A stretch of DNA of 64,000 nucleotides from Prevotella sp. UBA1104 (GCA_002314055.1 DCBP01000107.1:1-64000), one strand, 5' to 3'. Numbered from the stretch's first letter, positions 25,662 to 34,460 are shown. Numbers and translations: made by a program. Notes: generated from the sequence alone by a model not told the origin.

Positions 25662-28220
25662 ATGATGGAACAAGAAAATATATACACTTTTGATGAGGCG
25701 TTCCACGCTTCAAAGGAATACTTTGACGGTGATGAACTTGCAGCCAGAGTCTGGGCAAACAAGTATGCGCTGAAGGATAGCTTCGGACATATCTTCGAGA
25801 AAACTCCTGCAGACATGCATCGCAGAATTGCAAAGGAAATCGTCAGAATAGAGAATAAATACCAGAATCCGCTCCAGGAAGACGAGGTCTTTTCATTGCT
25901 CGACCATTTTAAATATATCGTCCCGGCAGGAAGTCCGATGACAGGAATAGGCAACCACTATCAGGTAGCTTCGCTCTCCAACTGCTTCGTTATCGGTCTC
26001 GACGGCGATGCCGACTCCTACGGTGCCGTGATGCTTATGGACGAGGAGCAGGTGCAGCTGATGAAACGTCGCGGCGGAGTAGGTCATGACCTCTCGCAGC
26101 TCCGTCCGAAGGGTTCGCCGGTAAACAATTCGGCATTGACGTCAACAGGTGTTGTCCCGTTCATGGAGCGTTACAGCAATTCCACCCGTGAGGTGGCACA
26201 AGACGGACGCCGCGGAGCCTTGATGCTCTCGATAAGCATAAAGCATCCTGATAGCGAGGCATTCATCGATGCAAAGATGCAGGAAGGAAAAATTACGGGA
26301 GCCAACGTTTCTGTGAAACTCGACGATGAGTTTATGAATGATGCCGTAAATGGTACTGAGTATACTCAGCAATTCCCTATTTACAGTAAGAATCCACAGG
26401 TTCAGCAGAAAGTGGATGCAAAGAAACTATGGGAAAAAATCGTCCACAATGCATGGAAAAGTGCTGAGCCGGGAGTCCTATTTTGGGATACCATTATCCG
26501 CGAGAGCATACCAGACTGTTATGCCGACCTCGGTTTCCGCACGGTTTCAACGAATCCATGTGGTGAGATTCCGCTCTGTCCGTATGACTCCTGCCGCCTG
26601 CTGTCGGTAAACCTCTATTCATACGTAGTAAATCCGTTCACTCCAGATGCATATTTCGACTTCGAACTGTTTAAGAAACATGTTCGCATCGCTCAGCGTA
26701 TTATGGATGATATCGTTGACATGGAGCTGGAGAAGATAGACCAGATAATAGAAAAGGTGAAGAGCGATCCGCAGACGGATGATGTAAAACATACCGAACT
26801 TCATCTATGGGAGAAAATAAAGAACAAGAGCGGATTAGGTCGTCGTACCGGTGTCGGCATTACGGCAGAGGGCGATATGATTGCAGCCATGAATCTGAGA
26901 TACGGTACGCAGGAAGCTACCGACTTCTCGGTGCTCGTGCATAAGACCCTTGCCCTTGCAGCCTACCGCTCGTCTGTGGAGATGGCAAAGGAGCGCGGCG
27001 CATTCAAGATCTTCAGTGCGGAGAGAGAGAAGAACAATCCGTTTATCAACCGTATCAAGGAAGCCGACCCTCAGCTATACGAGGATATGGTGAAATATGG
27101 CAGAAGAAACATCGCCTGTCTTACCATTGCCCCTACGGGAACAACGAGTCTGATGACGCAGACTACCAGCGGTATCGAGCCAGTCTTTATGCCGGTTTAC
27201 AAGCGTCGCCGCAAGGTTAATCCTAACGACAGCGATGTTCATGTAGACTTCGTCGACGAGTCGGGCGACTCCTTCGAGGAATTTATTGTCTTCCATCATA
27301 AGTTCCTTACATGGATGAAAATCAACGGCTACGATACGGAGAAACGTTACACCCAGGAGGAACTCGACGAACTCGTTGCAAAATCACCTTATTACAAAGC
27401 AACGGCAAATGATGTAGACTGGTTGATGAAGGTGCGTATGCAGGGAGCAATACAGAAGTGGGTAGACCACAGCATCAGCGTAACAATCAATCTACCGAAT
27501 AATGTAGACGAGCAACTCGTAAACCGACTCTATGTTGAAGCATGGAAGTCAGGCTGCAAAGGCTGCACCGTATATCGCGACGGGTCACGTTCGGGAGTGA
27601 TGATAGCCGTAGAGAAGAAAGACAAGAAAAAAGAAACTTCTGAGCACAAACATGTATGCGAGCCGCCACAGGTTACAGAGGTTCGTCCGAAGGAACTCGA
27701 GTGCGACGTGGTTCGCTTCCAGAACAACAAGGAAAAATGGGTGGCATTCGTCGGTTTGCTCGACGGTTATCCTTATGAGATATTCACCGGTCTTCAAGAC
27801 GATGAAGAGGGAATCTCTCTGCCTAAGACAATTACCAAGGGAAAAATCATAAAGAAGCTCGACGAGAACGGAAAGAAGCGTTATGACTTCCAGTTTGAGA
27901 ACAAACGCGGCTACAAGACCACCGTTGAGGGACTGTCGGAGAAGTTCAATCCTGAGTATTGGAACTATGCAAAGCTTATCTCCGGAGTCTTGCGCTATCG
28001 AATGCCTTTGGCAAATGTCATCAAGCTCGTTGGTTCGCTGCAAATGAACAGTCAGAGTATCAACACCTGGAAAATAGGTGTTGAGAGAGCTTTGAAGAAA
28101 TATATCGCCGACGGAACGGAGGCAAAGGGACAGAAATGTCCGGTTTGCGGACAAGAGACTCTTGTATATCAGGAGGGCTGTCTTATCTGCAAGAACTGTG
28201 GAGCCTCTCGTTGTGGATAG
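25662..28220 (+). CDS. nrdJ: Adenosylcobalamin-dependent ribonucleotide reductase (class II)
   Basis: The 852-residue protein reduces ribonucleotides to deoxyribonucleotides using vitamin B12. The barrel carries SLSNCFVIGLDGDADSYG (first redox cysteine), RRGGVGHDLSQLRPKGSPV, the radical-site loop STNPCGEIPLCPYDSCRL with C300, and ATIAPTGTTS-like CLTIAPTGTTSLM. The C-terminal part has WKSGCKGCTVYRDGSR and a zinc-ribbon end (CPVCGQ at about 826, CLICKNCGASRCG), typical of the long NrdJ form with C-terminal reducing cysteines. The product feeds DNA synthesis in the cytoplasm and, needing no oxygen, fits an anaerobe. ATG at 25662 is followed by a second ATG that would also serve. It has its own promoter. 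Confidence 0.95.
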   Translation: MMEQENIYTFDEAFHASKEYFDGDELAARVWANKYALKDSFGHIFEKTPADMHRRIAKEIVRIENKYQNPLQEDEVFSLLDHFKYIVPAGSPMTGIGNHYQVASLSNCFVIGLDGDADSYGAVMLMDEEQVQLMKRRGGVGHDLSQLRPKGSPVNNSALTSTGVVPFMERYSNSTREVAQDGRRGALMLSISIKHPDSEAFIDAKMQEGKITGANVSVKLDDEFMNDAVNGTEYTQQFPIYSKNPQVQQKVDAKKLWEKIVHNAWKSAEPGVLFWDTIIRESIPDCYADLGFRTVSTNPCGEIPLCPYDSCRLLSVNLYSYVVNPFTPDAYFDFELFKKHVRIAQRIMDDIVDMELEKIDQIIEKVKSDPQTDDVKHTELHLWEKIKNKSGLGRRTGVGITAEGDMIAAMNLRYGTQEATDFSVLVHKTLALAAYRSSVEMAKERGAFKIFSAEREKNNPFINRIKEADPQLYEDMVKYGRRNIACLTIAPTGTTSLMTQTTSGIEPVFMPVYKRRRKVNPNDSDVHVDFVDESGDSFEEFIVFHHKFLTWMKINGYDTEKRYTQEELDELVAKSPYYKATANDVDWLMKVRMQGAIQKWVDHSISVTINLPNNVDEQLVNRLYVEAWKSGCKGCTVYRDGSRSGVMIAVEKKDKKKETSEHKHVCEPPQVTEVRPKELECDVVRFQNNKEKWVAFVGLLDGYPYEIFTGLQDDEEGISLPKTITKGKIIKKLDENGKKRYDFQFENKRGYKTTVEGLSEKFNPEYWNYAKLISGVLRYRMPLANVIKLVGSLQMNSQSINTWKIGVERALKKYIADGTEAKGQKCPVCGQETLVYQEGCLICKNCGASRCG

Positions 28221-28288
28221 GATATAGTAACGAAAGCTTGGAAATTAATTTTTAAACATAAAAATAAAGTAGGCGAAAGCCGGTCGGT

Positions 28289-28343
28289 TAGCGAATGTAG
28301 GTAGTGTTGTGAAACAATGCCTATGTCCGCTATCTGATTTTTT
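28289..28343 (+). terminator. Terminator or attenuator hairpin between nrdJ and folB
   Basis: TAGCGAATGTAGG (28289-28301) pairs with CCTATGTCCGCTA (28320-28332) with one mismatch and two G-T pairs. The inner TTG-tgaaa-CAA caps it, and TTTTTT follows at 28338-28343. No clear promoter lies between it and folB, so it could act as an attenuator for read-through into folB. Confidence 0.6.
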
Positions 28344-28382
28344 AGCAGTTATAAAAATGAATTTAGCAGTTATAAAAATGAA
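28341..28382 (+). repeat. Perfect 21-bp tandem duplication at the folB start
   Basis: The 21 bp at 28341-28361 are repeated exactly at 28362-28382. Each copy ends in ATGAA, giving two in-frame start codons (28357 and 28378) with identical upstream context. Confidence 0.9.
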
Positions 28383-28749
28383 ACTTGAGAGCGGAGAAAT
28401 ATTTATAGATAATATGCGGTTCCATTCGCGTCATGGAGTGCTGCCGCAAGAGCAAGCCACGGGCGGAGATTTCGTGGTGAGCGTGAAAATACAATACCCT
28501 CTGGCAACAGCAGCTGAAACAGATAGGGTGGTGGATACCCTTAATTATGCCGAAGTCTATGGTATAGTGAAAAAGGAAATGGCAATTCCGTCAAAGCTCA
28601 TAGAACATGTTGCGGGAAGAATAGGGAAAAGTCTCATTGCTGCAATGCCGGGAATAGAGGAACTAACGGTGAAAGTAGTGAAGAAGAACCCACCTATGGG
28701 AGCCGATTCTGATGGTGCCGGTGTTCAGTTACACTGGATAAATAACTAA
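28378..28749 (+). CDS. folB: Dihydroneopterin aldolase
   Basis: The 123-residue protein matches FolB, which converts 7,8-dihydroneopterin to 6-hydroxymethyl-dihydropterin in folate synthesis. Visible are the N-terminal GEIFIDNMRFHSRHGVLPQE with the conserved H-G-V-x-x-x-E, then DTLNYAEVYGIVKKEM (the D-T-x-x-Y/N substrate segment), LIEHVAGRIGKSLI and the C-terminal strand VKVVKKNPPMGADSDGAGVQ, where the K-x-x-P-P motif sits. I start at 28378 because the domain begins there; an identical start 21 bp upstream (28357) is equally possible and would add seven residues. The amidase gene follows after 12 bp. Confidence 0.9.
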   Translation: MKLESGEIFIDNMRFHSRHGVLPQEQATGGDFVVSVKIQYPLATAAETDRVVDTLNYAEVYGIVKKEMAIPSKLIEHVAGRIGKSLIAAMPGIEELTVKVVKKNPPMGADSDGAGVQLHWINN

Positions 28750-28761
28750 AAAGACCAGTAA

Positions 28762-30198
28762 ATGCGCACAATTTTCCTAAAATGTTATGACAAAACGAAA
28801 CTTATACTTAATTTTGCAACTGTGATAAAGGAAAACAACTCGATATTTAGAGCTGCAGCAATAGCTGTAATGCTTATGATTATGGCGGTGACAAGTTTCG
28901 CTGCCAAGTCTTTTACGCTCGTAATTGATGCCGGACATGGTGGGCACGATGCCGGTGCAAGAGGAAGTTTTTCTAACGAAAAAGACATAAACTTGAGGGC
29001 AGCGCTTGCTTTCGGAAGGTATGTTGAGAAAAACTGTCCCGACGTGAATGTTATTTATACCCGAAAGACTGACGTGTTCATCCCGTTGCACAAGCGTGCG
29101 GATATTGCCAACAAGAATAAAGCTGACGTCTTTATCTCTATACACACCAATGCGTTGCCGGCAGGAAGAATAGCCCGTGGTGTTGAAACGTACACCATGG
29201 GAATGCGTCGTTCAAACGAGAAACTAAGTGCGGCGCAGCGCGAAAATGCCGTTATAACATACGAGAGCGACTATAAGCAGCGCTATGAAGGTTATGATCC
29301 GAATTCGCCGGAGAGTGCAATAATGTTTGAGTTTATCCACGACAAGAATATGGCTAAGAGTGTAGAACTCGCCCGGCTCGTGCAGAAAAACGTGTGCTCC
29401 ATAGCTTCACGCCCGGACAAGGGAGTGAAACAGGACGTGTTTCTCGTGCTTCGCGAAACATCAATGCCGGCTTGTCTTATTGAACTTGGCTTTATCACAA
29501 CGCCAGACGAAGAGCGACTGCTCAACGACGAGGCGAGTATTGACAATATTGCAAGGGGTATATACAATGCCTTTGCAAAATACAAAAACGACAACTTCTC
29601 CGGATTTACTGTTCCTTATGAGGCAAAAGGCAGTCAAGAAGTAAAGGTGCCGTCTATTGTTCCACAGGATTTCAAGGAAGACAATGTCGCTCCGAGGGCG
29701 AAAAAGCGTACAAGGGCAGTGCCGCAGTCTGTAAAGAGCAAAGCCACAGACAATGACGATAGGGAGGAAAAGGCAGAGAAAATCATTGACAGAAAGAAAA
29801 CAACAGAGAATGCTGCCGGTGAACAGAGCGTAACAAGAGCTGTAAAGCCTGTGGCAAGGGTGCGCAATGAAAACGCCTCGAAGTCGTCGCAACCGGCAAA
29901 TGCTGCCAATAAAGCTACAGAGTCGGAGAGTAAACCCGTGTTTAAGGTGCAGATTCTCGCAAGCAACGTAGTGTTGCCATCCAACAGCAAAAGACTGAAG
30001 GGCCAGAATGGCGTTTCCTCGTATAAAGAGGGAGGAATGTACAAATATACGGTAGGGGAATCTACAAATTACAGTGAGATAAACAAATTGCGACAGAGTC
30101 TTGCAGAACAGTTCCCCGGTTGTTTCGTCGTTGCCTTCAAGAACGGAGAGAAAGTAAATGTAAACGAAGCGATAAAAGAGAGCCGCCGTCGCAAGTAA
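28762..30198 (+). CDS. N-acetylmuramoyl-L-alanine amidase with SPOR-like domain
   Basis: The 478-residue protein is a zinc amidase (Amidase_3) that cleaves the peptide from peptidoglycan glycan strands in the periplasm. Zinc ligands are visible as H59 (DAGHGGHDAG), E73 (SNEKDINLR) and H128 (SIHTNA), with the catalytic glutamate E241 in LIELGFIT. After the enzyme domain (about 50-275) comes a basic, low-complexity linker and a C-terminal SPOR-like domain (about 395-470; FKVQILASNVVL, KYTVGESTNYSEINKL). The hydrophobic signal (AAAIAVMLMIMAVTSFA) starts only at about residue 31, so the true start could be an internal GTG at 28822. A TAATTTTG at 28809 would be an internal promoter. Confidence 0.9.
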   Translation: MRTIFLKCYDKTKLILNFATVIKENNSIFRAAAIAVMLMIMAVTSFAAKSFTLVIDAGHGGHDAGARGSFSNEKDINLRAALAFGRYVEKNCPDVNVIYTRKTDVFIPLHKRADIANKNKADVFISIHTNALPAGRIARGVETYTMGMRRSNEKLSAAQRENAVITYESDYKQRYEGYDPNSPESAIMFEFIHDKNMAKSVELARLVQKNVCSIASRPDKGVKQDVFLVLRETSMPACLIELGFITTPDEERLLNDEASIDNIARGIYNAFAKYKNDNFSGFTVPYEAKGSQEVKVPSIVPQDFKEDNVAPRAKKRTRAVPQSVKSKATDNDDREEKAEKIIDRKKTTENAAGEQSVTRAVKPVARVRNENASKSSQPANAANKATESESKPVFKVQILASNVVLPSNSKRLKGQNGVSSYKEGGMYKYTVGESTNYSEINKLRQSLAEQFPGCFVVAFKNGEKVNVNEAIKESRRRK

Positions 30199-30274
30199 GT
30201 TCCGTCTTTTACAGAGAGTTTGCTGCAAGAGCTCAGACTTTATATACGAAAAGAATTCATAAAATAGACAAAAG

Positions 30275-31177
30275 ATGAAATATTTTACCAAAGAAGTGAA
30301 AATAGCCCTTGTGGCAATCGTAGGAATCATTGTGCTGTTCCTTGGCATGAACTTCCTAAAGGGATTAAACCTCTTCACGTCCGACAACCGCTATTATATA
30401 TCCTTTAAAGATATCAGCGGACTGTCTTCCTCGTGTCCTATCTATGCCGACGGATATAAGGTAGGCGTAGTTCGCAGCATCGACTACAACTATGGTGCGG
30501 CAAAAGATATCATCGTTGAGGCAGACATCGATAAGAATATGCGCATACCGAAAGGCAGTAGCGCCGAAATCGTCAGTGATTTGATGGGCAACGTAAAGGT
30601 AAATCTCTTGCTTGCCAACAACATGCGCGAAAGAGTCAATCCGGGTGAAACGATAGTTGGCGGTATCAACGACGGTGCCATGGGACAGGTAAAAGACCTT
30701 ATACCGGTAGTAGAGAAAATGCTTCCGAAACTTGATTCCATCCTTGCCAATGTCAATGCGCTGCTTGCAGACCCGGCACTTTCCAACTCTCTCCACAACG
30801 TAGAGACCATCACCGGCAACCTGACAGTATCTTCGCGACAGCTAAATACCCTGCTGACAACCCTTAACGGCAATGTTCCAGGACTTCTCGGCAAGGCTGG
30901 CAAGGTAATGGATAATGCCGAAACCCTTACTGCAAAACTGGGCAAGGTGGATGTAGACGGCACAATGAGTAAGGTGAACGCCACACTCGACAATGTACAG
31001 GCATTCACCGAGCAACTCAACAACAATCAGGGCAGTCTCGGACTCCTCATGCGTGATCCGCAGCTGTATTACAATCTGAATGCCACGGTGAAGTCTGCCG
31101 ATTCGCTTATGATAGACCTCAAGGCCCATCCAAAACGCTATGTGCACTTCTCCGTATTCGGAAAGAAAGACAAATAA
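30275..31177 (+). CDS. MCE domain lipid-transport protein (MlaD-like)
   Basis: The 300-residue protein has one N-terminal membrane anchor (VKIALVAIVGIIVLFLGMNF), the MCE domain (about 38-115; YYISFKDISGLSSSCPIYAD, GYKVGVVRSI) and a long helical C-terminal part rich in N/L/T that ends with NNNQGSLGLLMRDPQLYYNL, a signature of Bacteroidetes MlaD homologues. MCE proteins form hexameric rings or tubes that carry lipids between the two membranes with an ABC transporter. The partner ATPase and permease (MlaE, MlaF) are not in the window, so they must be elsewhere. It is in the amidase transcription unit (76-bp gap) and ends at a strong terminator. Confidence 0.9.
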   Translation: MKYFTKEVKIALVAIVGIIVLFLGMNFLKGLNLFTSDNRYYISFKDISGLSSSCPIYADGYKVGVVRSIDYNYGAAKDIIVEADIDKNMRIPKGSSAEIVSDLMGNVKVNLLLANNMRERVNPGETIVGGINDGAMGQVKDLIPVVEKMLPKLDSILANVNALLADPALSNSLHNVETITGNLTVSSRQLNTLLTTLNGNVPGLLGKAGKVMDNAETLTAKLGKVDVDGTMSKVNATLDNVQAFTEQLNNNQGSLGLLMRDPQLYYNLNATVKSADSLMIDLKAHPKRYVHFSVFGKKDK

Positions 31178-31205
31178 GATACGGGAAAATGACATAAAGA
31201 CAGCG

Positions 31206-31246
31206 AATTTGTAAAGTGCAATATTAAAGCACTTTACAAATTTGTT
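31206..31246 (+). terminator. Terminator of the folB-amidase-MCE unit
   Basis: AATTTGTAAAGTGC (31206-31219) and GCACTTTACAAATT (31229-31242) form a perfect 14-bp stem with a 9-nt loop, followed by TGTTT. Confidence 0.85.
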
Positions 31247-31267
31247 TCAAAATAACCCCTACACTCA

Positions 31268-31299
31268 TTTGTTTATTCCAATATTTTTTGCGAAATTTG
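31268..31299 (+). promoter_or_regulatory. Possible dnaA promoter
   Basis: TTTG at 31268-31271 and GAAATTTG at 31292-31299 are 20 bp apart; the -7 box deviates from TAnnTTTG by one base. The leader to the ATG at 31396 is about 90 nt and contains the hairpin CATGTG-ttcgc-CACATG. Confidence 0.4.
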
Positions 31300-31395
31300 C
31301 AACCACTTTTCAAGGGACATGTGTTCGCCACATGATTAAACACTGAAAAACCAAAAAAGAATCGTCGAAAGACAAAATCGTTTTATTTATATAAT

Positions 31396-32808
31396 ATGGC
31401 CGAGAATCCCAATGCTCTATGGGAGAAAACGCTCCTGCTTATAAAGGAGAACGTCTCAGAGCAACAGTTTAATACATGGTTCAGACCGATAGTCTTTGAG
31501 AGCTTTAATTTAGAGTCAAAGATTTTGTTGGTTCAAGTTCCAAGTCCATTCGTCTACGAATACTTGGAAGAGAACTTCATTGACCTGTTGGGAAAGGTGC
31601 TTACACGTACTTTCGGCGCAGGAATACAGCTGAAGTATCGTGTAGTAACCGACAAGACGAACAATCTTGCACAGGTCATAACATCCGATCCTCCGGCAAG
31701 CATCAGCGACCGCCCGGTGCGCAGAACCGGCAACAACCAGTCGCCGAGACCTCTCGATGCTGCACGTCCGCAGCAGATACCGTCTCAGCTCAATCCGCAT
31801 CACACATTCTCGAACTATATCGAGGGAGCAAGCAACAAGCTGCCGCGCTCCGTCGGAATGTCAATTGCCGAGCATCCTAACACCACACAGTTTAACCCGA
31901 TGTTCGTATATGGTCCTTCCGGATGTGGAAAGACCCACCTCATAAATGCCATTGGAGTACGCACGAAACAGTTGTACCCTCAGAAGCGAATACTGTATAT
32001 CAGCGCCCGTCTCTTTCAGGTGCAGTATACAAATGCGGTAAGGAACAATACGGTAAACGATTTCATCAACTTCTACCAGACAATCGACATGCTGATTGTT
32101 GACGATATTCAGGAATGGGCTTCGGCAACGAAGACGCAGGAAACCTTCTTCCATATCTTCAACCATCTGTTTATGAACGGTAAGAGGATAATCCTTGCCA
32201 GCGACCGTCCGCCGGTAGACTTGCAGGGAATGAGCGACCGTCTGCTTACTCGATTCTGTTGCGGTCTCATTGCCGAACTGGAAAAGCCGAACGTGGAGCT
32301 GTGTATGGACATACTGCAGTGTAAGATTAAGCGTGATGGACTGAGCATTCCGGAGAATGTAGTCCGCTTTATTGCACAGACAGCCAACGGTAGCGTGAGA
32401 GACCTTGAGGGAGTAATAAATTCACTGATGGCATATTCGGTGGTCTACAACAGCAATATCGACATGCGTCTTGCTGAGAGAGTGATAAAGCGTGCAGTAA
32501 AGATAGACGACAATCCGCTTACAATCGATGATATCCTTGAGACGGTATGCAATCATTTCGAGGTTACAACAGCAGCTGTGAACGGTCGTAGCCGTAAGCG
32601 CGAATACGTAGAGGCCCGCCAGGTTTCGATGTATCTTGCCCAGAAATATACCAAGATGCCGGCATCGCGCATCGGAAAACTTATGGGAGGCAGAGACCAT
32701 TCCACGGTTATCCACAGTTGTTCGCAGATAACGAAACGTCTGAAGGTCGACAAGCTCTTTGTTGACGAGATGACAAGCTTAGAGAATTCATTCAAGCTTA
32801 AGCGATAA
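31396..32808 (+). CDS. dnaA: Chromosomal replication initiator protein DnaA
   Basis: The 470-residue protein has all four DnaA domains: domain I (1-85; ALWEKTLLLIKENVSEQQFN, TWFRPI), a proline/arginine-rich linker (about 95-135), the AAA+ domain with Walker A GPSGCGKTH (from 173), Walker B MLIVDDIQ and sensor segments (ILASDRPP, DLEGVINSL), and the DNA-binding domain IV with EARQVSMYLAQKYT and GGRDHSTVIHS. DnaA binds TTATCCACA boxes and opens the origin. The Walker A glycine-rich loop uses SGCGKTH rather than the usual GLGKTH, as in other Bacteroidetes. No recF, dnaN or gyrB lies beside it. Confidence 0.97.
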   Translation: MAENPNALWEKTLLLIKENVSEQQFNTWFRPIVFESFNLESKILLVQVPSPFVYEYLEENFIDLLGKVLTRTFGAGIQLKYRVVTDKTNNLAQVITSDPPASISDRPVRRTGNNQSPRPLDAARPQQIPSQLNPHHTFSNYIEGASNKLPRSVGMSIAEHPNTTQFNPMFVYGPSGCGKTHLINAIGVRTKQLYPQKRILYISARLFQVQYTNAVRNNTVNDFINFYQTIDMLIVDDIQEWASATKTQETFFHIFNHLFMNGKRIILASDRPPVDLQGMSDRLLTRFCCGLIAELEKPNVELCMDILQCKIKRDGLSIPENVVRFIAQTANGSVRDLEGVINSLMAYSVVYNSNIDMRLAERVIKRAVKIDDNPLTIDDILETVCNHFEVTTAAVNGRSRKREYVEARQVSMYLAQKYTKMPASRIGKLMGGRDHSTVIHSCSQITKRLKVDKLFVDEMTSLENSFKLKR

Positions 32809-32855
32809 AACTTAGGCTTTGCGCCATATCGATGGCATCATAAATAAGATGACAG

Positions 32856-32890
32856 ACGGGGACATTCTGATAGAGAGTGTCCCCGTTTTC
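32856..32890 (+). terminator. Terminator after dnaA
   Basis: ACGGGGACA (32856-32864) pairs perfectly with TGTCCCCGT (32878-32886), followed by TTTTC. The hairpin is 48 bp after the dnaA stop. Confidence 0.8.
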
Positions 32891-32951
32891 TCGTTTCAGA
32901 ATACATAATATTCTTCTTTCCCTACAGAAAATAATAAAAAATTTTTTTTCG

Positions 32952-33056
32952 GTCATTTTACCCTCACACCCTCACACTTTAGCTGTAACTATATGATATT
33001 CACATAGAAACGTTGGTGAGGGATAGTGTGAGGGGTGTGAGGGATAGTGTGAGGGT
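32952..33056. repeat. Two-armed CCCTCACACC element, copy 1
   Basis: Left arm CCCTCACACCCTCACACT (32961-32978) is complementary to AGTGTGAGGGGTGTGAGGG (33025-33043) with one bulged base, around a loop of about 46 nt. The right side is itself a direct duplication (GTGAGGGATAGTGTGAGG twice). A second copy lies at 62344-62448 with the same arms but a different loop. No coding potential is seen. The stretch 33057-33224 downstream of it shows nothing I can name. Confidence 0.8.
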
Positions 33057-33224
33057 ATAGGGGAATTTTAGTACTGTCTCATTTTTCAAAGGTATGTCTC
33101 AAATCTCTTAAAAATGCCATTTCATCGATAAAACATCTTTGCTTTTGTAACAATTCTTTTTGCTCATGCGACAAAACGCCGCATTTTTCAAGTTTTTATT
33201 CCTTTCCGGTTCAAAAATGTTTCA

Positions 33225-33232
33225 TACCTTTG
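33225..33232 (+). promoter_or_regulatory. -7 element before the 39-aa ORF
   Basis: TACCTTTG matches TAnnTTTG. The predicted transcript would begin near 33239, about 33 nt before the ATG at 33272. Confidence 0.45.
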
Positions 33233-33271
33233 CTGACGTAAATAAGCATAGACAGTTAATATGCTAAGGAC

Positions 33272-33391
33272 ATGAAATCGTACTTTGACTTGTTTTTATA
33301 TAAGATGATGGCTTTTAATGAATATCATCAGAGACACGAAAAAGATTATGTGTGGAATTTATATTATCTGACAAACAAAAAGATGTTATAA
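33272..33391 (+). CDS. Possible small protein (39 aa), unknown
   Basis: The frame starts at ATG 33272 (MKSYFDLFLYKMMAF) and ends TAA 33391, giving 39 residues unusually rich in tyrosine, phenylalanine and lysine. An AAGGA stretch lies 7 nt upstream of the ATG, which is uncommon here, and a TAnnTTTG box precedes it. It lies alone in a gene-poor region downstream of dnaA. There is no known domain; it could be chance. Confidence 0.3.
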   Translation: MKSYFDLFLYKMMAFNEYHQRHEKDYVWNLYYLTNKKML

Positions 33392-33513
33392 ATGATTTTC
33401 AATAAACAAAAGCAATATTTATACCATGCTGATTGATTTTTTTTTAAAAAACGTTGCGTTGTATTGCAGACTTAATAATCCCCATGACAACACTGACTAA
33501 TTTTATGTGTGAT

Positions 33514-33568
33514 AAAAGCATTCCCCTGTATACGGTTCTTGGTTGAATAGTATGCAGGGGATTCTTTT
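33514..33568. terminator. Bidirectional hairpin at the end of the cation efflux gene
   Basis: AAAGCATTCCCCTGTATAC (33515-33533) pairs with GTATGCAGGGGATTCTTT (33550-33567) with small mismatches; A-rich and T-rich flanks allow termination in both directions. The right arm runs into the stop codon of the minus-strand gene. Confidence 0.7.
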
Positions 33569-34460
33569 ATTTCTCAGGTTCCACGTGGATACTGATATGC
33601 GTATGTTCGCCGAAGTGTTTTCGCAGCATGCGCTCAATGTTGGTGGCGTGCGCGTGGGAAACCCTCAGCGTCGTGTCGCCCGGCATCCTCAAGTGCATCT
33701 CGATAGCGATATTACTTCCTATATGCCGCGTGCAGAGCTTATGCACATCGCTAACCTCGGGTTCACTTTGCGCAATGTCTACAATCTCCTTCTCAATATC
33801 AGCCGGCAGACTCTTTTCGAGCAAGTCGCCGGACGACGTACGGATAAGTCCGATGGCAGTACGGATGATAAAGAAGCTTACCACTACTGCCGCTACCGGG
33901 TCGAGCACCGCCCATTTACTTCCTAAAACAATTGCTCCGCCTACGCCTATTGCCGTTCCGATAGACGATAGGGCATCGCTGCGGTGGTGCCATGCATTGG
34001 CGATAACAGCCTGTGACTTTACCTCCTTACCAACTTTAGCTGTGAATCTGAAAGTCCATTCTTTAAGCATGATACTCACCAGAGCCGCTACCAGAGCCAC
34101 CATTCCCGGTTGCTCCAGTTGCATTCCGTTGAAAAAATCCCATACCTTATGGCAGCCGTTGTAGAGAATGTAAAAGCCCACACAGAGCAAAGCCAGTCCG
34201 ATAATCGAAGTGGCGAGCGTTTCATACTTGCCGTGCCCATAGTCGTGGTCTTGGTCTTCCGGCTTCGAACTGATTCTTACAAACGCAATGACGACGATGT
34301 CTGTAAGGAAATCCGACAGCGAGTGTACGGCATCTGCAATCATTGCTGCCGATCCGCCTAAGATTCCTGCCACAAACTTAAAAACTAGCAGAACCACGTT
34401 AACCAAGCTTCCTGTCAGCGTCACGCGGTATATCTTCCTTTCTCTCTCAGTTGTTTCCAT
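33567..34460 (-). CDS. Cation diffusion facilitator family transporter
   Basis: The 297-residue protein has six membrane segments and a cytoplasmic C-terminal domain, as in CDF (FieF/YiiP) exporters of zinc, iron or related ions. The metal-site motif of TM2 reads AMIADAVHSLSDFLTD (D43, H46, D50, D54), the TM5 partner is NAWHHRSDALSS, and a DHDYGHGKYET stretch follows TM2. The C-terminal domain contains GSNIAIEMHLRMPGDTTL and ends HTHISIHVEPEK. It exports divalent metal in exchange for protons. Metal identity cannot be read: the HSxxD pattern fits zinc or iron/manganese branches. It has its own -7 element. Confidence 0.92.
   Translation of the reverse strand: METTERERKIYRVTLTGSLVNVVLLVFKFVAGILGGSAAMIADAVHSLSDFLTDIVVIAFVRISSKPEDQDHDYGHGKYETLATSIIGLALLCVGFYILYNGCHKVWDFFNGMQLEQPGMVALVAALVSIMLKEWTFRFTAKVGKEVKSQAVIANAWHHRSDALSSIGTAIGVGGAIVLGSKWAVLDPVAAVVVSFFIIRTAIGLIRTSSGDLLEKSLPADIEKEIVDIAQSEPEVSDVHKLCTRHIGSNIAIEMHLRMPGDTTLRVSHAHATNIERMLRKHFGEHTHISIHVEPEK

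Noticed and set aside
28809..28816. TAATTTTG inside the amidase start region as its promoter
   Set aside because: It could move the start downstream, but the later start would leave the signal peptide very short; it is mentioned under the gene only.
32708..32716. Perfect DnaA box (TTATCCACA) inside the dnaA gene
   Set aside because: It falls in the conserved coding segment for STVIHS and is explained by protein sequence; no cluster of boxes is near, so it is not taken as an origin.
32809..33566. Possible replication origin downstream of dnaA
   Set aside because: The gap is gene-poor and A/T rich, but apart from the repeats I found no cluster of DnaA boxes or an A/T-rich 13-mer set, so there is no support for oriC.
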